A DNA stretch of 64,000 nt from CBDCFV01 sp965203835 (GTDB lineage Bacteria > Chloroflexota > Dehalococcoidia > Lucifugimonadales > UBA3495), in contig OZ241919.1 of NCBI GenBank assembly GCA_965203835.1, positions 1,674,001 through 1,738,000 of the forward strand, given 5' to 3'. Positions 60,341 to 64,000 of this stretch are shown in pieces. The number at the start of each line of letters is the position of its first letter. The first letter of the stretch is position 1. The notes under the pieces were generated by a model. That model made no database searches. It worked only from the letters and a program-made list of their open reading frames with translations, and had not been told where the DNA came from. A program made the position numbers and the translations under genes.

Positions 60341-60427
60341 GTCTGAATCAGGATTTACTGGATTCCGGGATTTTCAGGATGTTCCCAATCCTGAGCATCC
60401 TTTAATCTTGATAATCCTGATTCAGAC
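60341..60427. repeat. 87-base palindromic element with 15-base arms
   Basis: Perfect arms GTCTGAATCAGGATT (60341-60355) and AATCCTGATTCAGAC (60413-60427) flank an interior of smaller GGATT/AATCC repeats that can fold into a long hairpin. It lies between the paralogue's stop and its terminator; the paralogue at 10408 lacks it, so it is an insertion. Confidence 0.9.
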
Positions 60428-60440
60428 TTTTGCCCGTCGC

Positions 60441-62546
60441 CTAGCGGCGCATCCTCATCATGTAGAACCCTATGCCCGCTATCACCACGGCTATGATGAC
60501 CACTATGATCACCACTATCAGCCACGTCGGCATCCCCGTCGGTTCCGGCGGCGGAGGCTCCACCGCTGGCGTCGGCGCTACCGTCGACGTGGGCGGCGGC
60601 TCTGTCGGCTCAGGCATCGCCGTCGGTTCCGGCGTTGCCGTAGGTGCGGGTGTAGCCGTCGGTCGCGGCGTGGCCGTGGGCGCAGGCGTCGCTGTCGGCG
60701 CTACCGTCGGTATCTCCGGCGTCGGCTTCGGCGTCGCCGTAGGCGCAGGCGTCGCCGTGGGCCGCGGTGTCGCCGTCGGACGCGGCGTCGCCGTGGGTGC
60801 AGGCGTAGCCGTCGGCATCGGGGTCGCCGTCGGCGCTACCGTCGGCACCACTATCGTCGGCATTGGCGTCGGCTCAGGCGTGGCCACAGGCGCACGCGTC
60901 GGCATTGGGGTCGGCGTCGCCGGCACCACGTACCCGCCTCCGCCTCCACCACCGCCGCCGCTCCTGCGGCGGCGACGCCTCGGCGGCTCTTCGACCGACA
61001 CTCCGGCCCGGTCCATCGCGGTCTTGCCGGTGATGTCGTACCTCATGCCGGCGTCGTCTATCAAGCTCCCGCTGAACATGTGGGTGTCGGGCACACCCCC
61101 GGCAGTGACCTTGTAAGTGAAGCTGGCCATGTTCGGCCCCAGGGTGAAGGTCACCACTTGGCCGTCCACCGATACATTATCGGCAGACAAGCTGCTGCTG
61201 CCGGCCACGTAGGTGAACCCCATGGGCAGGGTCTCCTCTACGCTGCCGCTGCTGCCGTAGTAGGCCGCCTCTATCGTAACTTCCAGTTGGTCCCCGGCCT
61301 GCAGCACTACCGCTCCTTCACCGGTCTGCCCCATCCGCGAGAAGGACCGCGTGCCCGCAGGGTCCTTCAATTCGAGCCGCGTCGCTCCTCCCATCATCCG
61401 CGACACACCTTGGTCGTCCACCAAGTCGCCAGAGAAGTCGTACTGCCCGGCGGTGCCCGCCGCCGTCACCCGGTAGCTGAACGTCGCGTTGGCTTCCAGC
61501 AGGGTGAAGGTCAGCGTTTGGCCGTCCACTATCACCCCCGGAAGGCTGCTGCTGTCGTCCACGTAGGTGAACCCCATGGGCAGGGTCTCCATCACTACGC
61601 CGATGGGGCCGTAGTTGCTCGCCGCCACGGTCACCGTCACTATGTCCCCGGTGCCCGCCGGCATCCTGGAGAAGCTCCTCTCCGCCATGGGGCCTCCGGG
61701 CATCGTTCCGGCGCGGACGGCGACATCGGTCGTACCGCCCACGGTGTAGGTCATGCGGTCTCCGTCTATCAGCTCACCGGAGAATGCGTGGCTGCCCGCC
61801 ACAGCCGTCATAGCCCTGGCCGTGTAGCCGACGGATGTGGTCTTGTCATCCAGGAAGGCGAAGGTCAGTTGACGGCCCCCGTTTTCCACCACCACCTCGT
61901 CATCGGTGCTGCTGCCGGTTACGTAGATGAAGCCCATCGGCAGCGTCTCCACCAGCGCGCCCACGTCTCCGTAGTCCATCACCGAGACCATCACCCGCAC
62001 TTCGCCGCCTGTCTCCACCGTCTCCGGCGTCAACGTCCTGGTCGCCCTGGGACCCGTAGGCTGCGTCGGCTCCGGGGCCATCCCCGTCACCGTCACTCGG
62101 GTGGCGCCGCCGATCGTCCTGGGATCATTGGTCGCCGCCAAGGGTGTGTCTACCGTTCCCGAAAAGTCATATGTTCCCGCTTGCCCCGCCGCCGTCACCT
62201 CGTAGGTGAAGGTGTAGGGGTCAGAATCCGCCAGCACCACCGCGAAGGTCACGTTCCGCATGTCATCGCTGACCACCACCTGGGCGTCCGGCAGGCTGCT
62301 GCTGCCGGCCACATAGGTGAACCCCATGGGCAAGGTCTCCACAACGCTCGCCGCGTTCCCGAAGTCATTGACGGTGATCGTCACCGTCAGGTTTCCCCCG
62401 GCAGCCACCGAGGCAGACTCGCCGAAGGACCTGGTAGCGCTGTGCCCGTGAGCGCCCGCAGGGTGCGGGAACATCAACCCCACGGCGCCCATTACCGCGC
62501 CCACCATCGCTACTACCACCAACAGAGCCAGCGCTTTCCTTACCAA
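60441..62546 (-). CDS. Stalked surface protein with four Ig-like repeats, paralogue
   Basis: 701 residues from TTG, the same GAGGAGG-to-TTG arrangement as the protein at 10408. Same order: signal peptide, four repeats (each with ETLPMGFTYV near its middle), RRRRRRSGGGGGGGGG (near 547), a PTATPxP stalk and a C-terminal membrane helix with MMRMRR. The two proteins are closely similar over most of their length, most strongly in repeats 3 and 4. It is followed downstream by an 87-base palindrome. Confidence 0.85.
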   Translation of the reverse strand: MVRKALALLVVVAMVGAVMGAVGLMFPHPAGAHGHSATRSFGESASVAAGGNLTVTITVNDFGNAASVVETLPMGFTYVAGSSSLPDAQVVVSDDMRNVTFAVVLADSDPYTFTYEVTAAGQAGTYDFSGTVDTPLAATNDPRTIGGATRVTVTGMAPEPTQPTGPRATRTLTPETVETGGEVRVMVSVMDYGDVGALVETLPMGFIYVTGSSTDDEVVVENGGRQLTFAFLDDKTTSVGYTARAMTAVAGSHAFSGELIDGDRMTYTVGGTTDVAVRAGTMPGGPMAERSFSRMPAGTGDIVTVTVAASNYGPIGVVMETLPMGFTYVDDSSSLPGVIVDGQTLTFTLLEANATFSYRVTAAGTAGQYDFSGDLVDDQGVSRMMGGATRLELKDPAGTRSFSRMGQTGEGAVVLQAGDQLEVTIEAAYYGSSGSVEETLPMGFTYVAGSSSLSADNVSVDGQVVTFTLGPNMASFTYKVTAGGVPDTHMFSGSLIDDAGMRYDITGKTAMDRAGVSVEEPPRRRRRRSGGGGGGGGGYVVPATPTPMPTRAPVATPEPTPMPTIVVPTVAPTATPMPTATPAPTATPRPTATPRPTATPAPTATPKPTPEIPTVAPTATPAPTATPRPTATPAPTATPEPTAMPEPTEPPPTSTVAPTPAVEPPPPEPTGMPTWLIVVIIVVIIAVVIAGIGFYMMRMRR

Positions 62547-62599
62547 GTCGTTTCCTCCTCTACTCTACCGTTGCACGCTTCCCGGTCGCGCAGGCGTCC

Positions 62600-64000
62600 C
62601 TAGACTTCCGTCTGCAGGATGAACGCCGTCACCACCTCGATCGCTTCCTCTCTGGTGATGGGATTGGGCCGTCCGGGAAGGAGGGCGTCCAGCACTGCCG
62701 TGATGGCTTCGTCCCTGTCAATCCGCCCGTTTTCGTTGGCGTCGTAGTCTCCCACGATGCTCGCGGACTTCACCATCTCCGAGGTAATCCCTGTCGCCAT
62801 ATTCATATCGTCGCCGTAGGCATCGGTGTAGGTTGCCATCGCCTGCAGATACATGTCCTCGTCGGCTTCCACCGGGGTGTAGCTCATCGAGTTGGCGTTG
62901 GCGATGCTGGTGCAGGTGGCGCCGCCAGCGTCATCGCACCTGGACCACTCCCACTCCGTCACGGTAACACCGCCGTCCTCATCTTCCACCATGGCGGTTA
63001 TCATTCCGTCCACTCGCGGTTCATCGGTGTCCATGGTCAGGGTCACCATCCCGTCGTCTTCCATGTTGACTACCGTGACCCTGACCTCGCGACTGGCCCT
63101 GTTGGTCCCGTCGCTGGCCGACACCGTTACCTCGTAGACGTTGTCTCCGTTGGCGTCCGCCGGCATCTCGTAGTTCGGGGCCGCGTCGAAAGTCAGCTCG
63201 GCGTTTGCGCCGGTGGTATCGGCCATGCCGTTGGCCCCGTTGGCCGTGATGCTGAAGGCCCCGGCGTCCGCGCCGTTCAGGGTCCACACCGCGCTGGCGG
63301 ACTCTCCTCCTTGGGCGCGGTACATTGCCACGTAATCCCAAGTGGTAGCCATGGCGTCGGTCACCTCGTTGTAATCCCTTGCGCTGGGGCCGCTTACCGC
63401 GATGCCGCCCTTCAGTTCACCCGGTGCGGAGGGCGCTTCGTTAACATCCATCACCGTAATCGTCACCCGTACCGGCCCAACCGAAACCTCGGCATCCGGG
63501 TCCGTCACCTCGATGATGTATTCGGTCTTGTCCCCTTCGGCATCGAAGTGGGTCACTACCGCCGCGGCCAACTGCCCGTGCTTGTCATTCCCGGGCCCAC
63601 CGACAAGCATAGCATCGTAGTAGCCATCTCCCACTGTGTTGTCCTCGTCTTCGGCGAACACGAAGAACGCTCCGTCGAGGCCGCCGCTTATAGTGTCTCG
63701 GACCGCAACTCCACCCTGGCCGTCATGGTAGCTCAGGCCACCCAAGGGGATGCCCACGTACCCGGTGGAAGGCACGTTCTCATAGACCATCCGGTCTATC
63801 ATTATCACGTCCAAAGAGGGCATCGCCGGATCAGTACCGCCGGCGGGATCCCTCCGCACCGAACTGTCCGTTCCTTTCTCCATCATCCGATCAGAGTTAT
63901 GGAACAGCATGTCGGTGTTGTCGGCCGGGTCCTGGAACTTGTGATGCTCCACATCTTCAGCCATGCCGTTAGTAGCGGGGTCACTATCGGAGTCCGGATG
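62600..64000 (-). CDS. Secreted cadherin-like protein with EF-hand-like tail (5' partial)
   Basis: At least 466 residues, continuing past the right edge: codons before the ATG at 63964 stay open to 64000. Contains a cadherin-like repeat (ASDGTNRASREVRVTVVNME near the middle), an Ig-like segment (GMVTLTMDTDEPRVDGMITA with W-E-W-S-R-C and SYTPVEADEDMYLQ), and a C-terminal EF-hand-like loop YDANENGRIDRDEAITAVLD followed by EEAIEVVTAFILQTEV. The tail is nearly identical to that of the protein at 13132. N-terminus and signal peptide are outside the window. Confidence 0.8.
   Translation of the reverse strand, partial: HPDSDSDPATNGMAEDVEHHKFQDPADNTDMLFHNSDRMMEKGTDSSVRRDPAGGTDPAMPSLDVIMIDRMVYENVPSTGYVGIPLGGLSYHDGQGGVAVRDTISGGLDGAFFVFAEDEDNTVGDGYYDAMLVGGPGNDKHGQLAAAVVTHFDAEGDKTEYIIEVTDPDAEVSVGPVRVTITVMDVNEAPSAPGELKGGIAVSGPSARDYNEVTDAMATTWDYVAMYRAQGGESASAVWTLNGADAGAFSITANGANGMADTTGANAELTFDAAPNYEMPADANGDNVYEVTVSASDGTNRASREVRVTVVNMEDDGMVTLTMDTDEPRVDGMITAMVEDEDGGVTVTEWEWSRCDDAGGATCTSIANANSMSYTPVEADEDMYLQAMATYTDAYGDDMNMATGITSEMVKSASIVGDYDANENGRIDRDEAITAVLDALLPGRPNPITREEAIEVVTAFILQTEV

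Noticed and set aside
60408..62603. Long plus-strand ORF opposite the paralogous surface protein
   Set aside because: Same reason: a shadow of the stalk and repeats in a GC-rich gene.

Overview
The window looks like a piece of a Chloroflexota chromosome, most likely from the SAR202/Dehalococcoidia side of the phylum. This is an inference from gene content, not a marker-gene placement. The clues are high GC, a DUF1501/DUF1800 pair, large secreted proteins on proline/threonine stalks of the PTATPxP type, and frequent TTG/GTG starts. There are no rRNA or tRNA genes, no insertion sequence with a transposase and no CRISPR array that I can support.

Layout: 1-2030 holds a DUF1501/DUF1800 operon on the minus strand behind a clear promoter. 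2.9-8.6 kb (plus) carries an unknown protein, an M50-type membrane protease, an unknown acidic protein, a metal-dependent amidohydrolase, a PAC2 protein and an M20 peptidase. 8.65-10.02 kb is the infC-rpmI-rplT operon, with an AUA start for IF3 and an intrinsic terminator. 10.3-17.8 kb (minus) is a surface-protein locus: a stalked four-repeat protein, a coiled-coil protein, a two-repeat secreted protein and a cadherin-like protein with an internal duplication. 18-24.7 kb (minus) holds a small unknown gene with moeA, a GIY-YIG nuclease inside a dense repeat field, and pheT/pheS with a tail-anchored coiled-coil gene between them. 24.9-27.5 kb (plus) has a degenerate RuvC-like protein, a DUF3467 protein, an unknown protein and a tandem universal stress protein.

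27.5-38.2 kb (minus) is a long housekeeping operon, rpsB-tsf-pyrH-frr-uppS-cdsA-dxr-rseP-ispG-[two coiled-coil genes]-proS, behind a strong promoter at 38.13 kb. It joins translation, isoprenoid precursor synthesis and envelope biogenesis. 38.2-39.9 kb is nfo, a zincin and pgpA. After a plus-strand alcohol dehydrogenase, 41.2-49.5 kb (minus) has secF, secD, cca, def, priA and rplS. 49.8-54.7 kb holds an NCS2 permease with an extra C-terminal domain, a lower-GC islet with an internally deleted dCTP deaminase relative, and a four-gene translationally coupled cassette: DUF1538, DUF1538, PII-like, CBS. 55.1-60 kb (minus) is a complete polar amino acid ABC transporter (aapJQMP). 60.3 kb to the end is a second surface-protein locus paralogous to the first, its last gene running off the window.

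Two themes cut across the window. First, a palindromic repeat (core ATTCCCGCGAAGGCGGGAAT, with a compensated variant TTCCCCGCGAAGGCGGGGAA) is scattered through most intergenic spaces and has entered the reading frames of moeA and cca without breaking them; its densest cluster surrounds the GIY-YIG nuclease. Second, small coiled-coil tail-anchored proteins sharing an EER(I/V)SR(L/I)EGI(I/L)EQINER start and an RKAD(K/R)(T/V)EVR neck sit inside the pheS-pheT and ispG-proS operons. These two, plus the DUF1538/PII-like/CBS cassette, are the best candidates for undescribed biology here.
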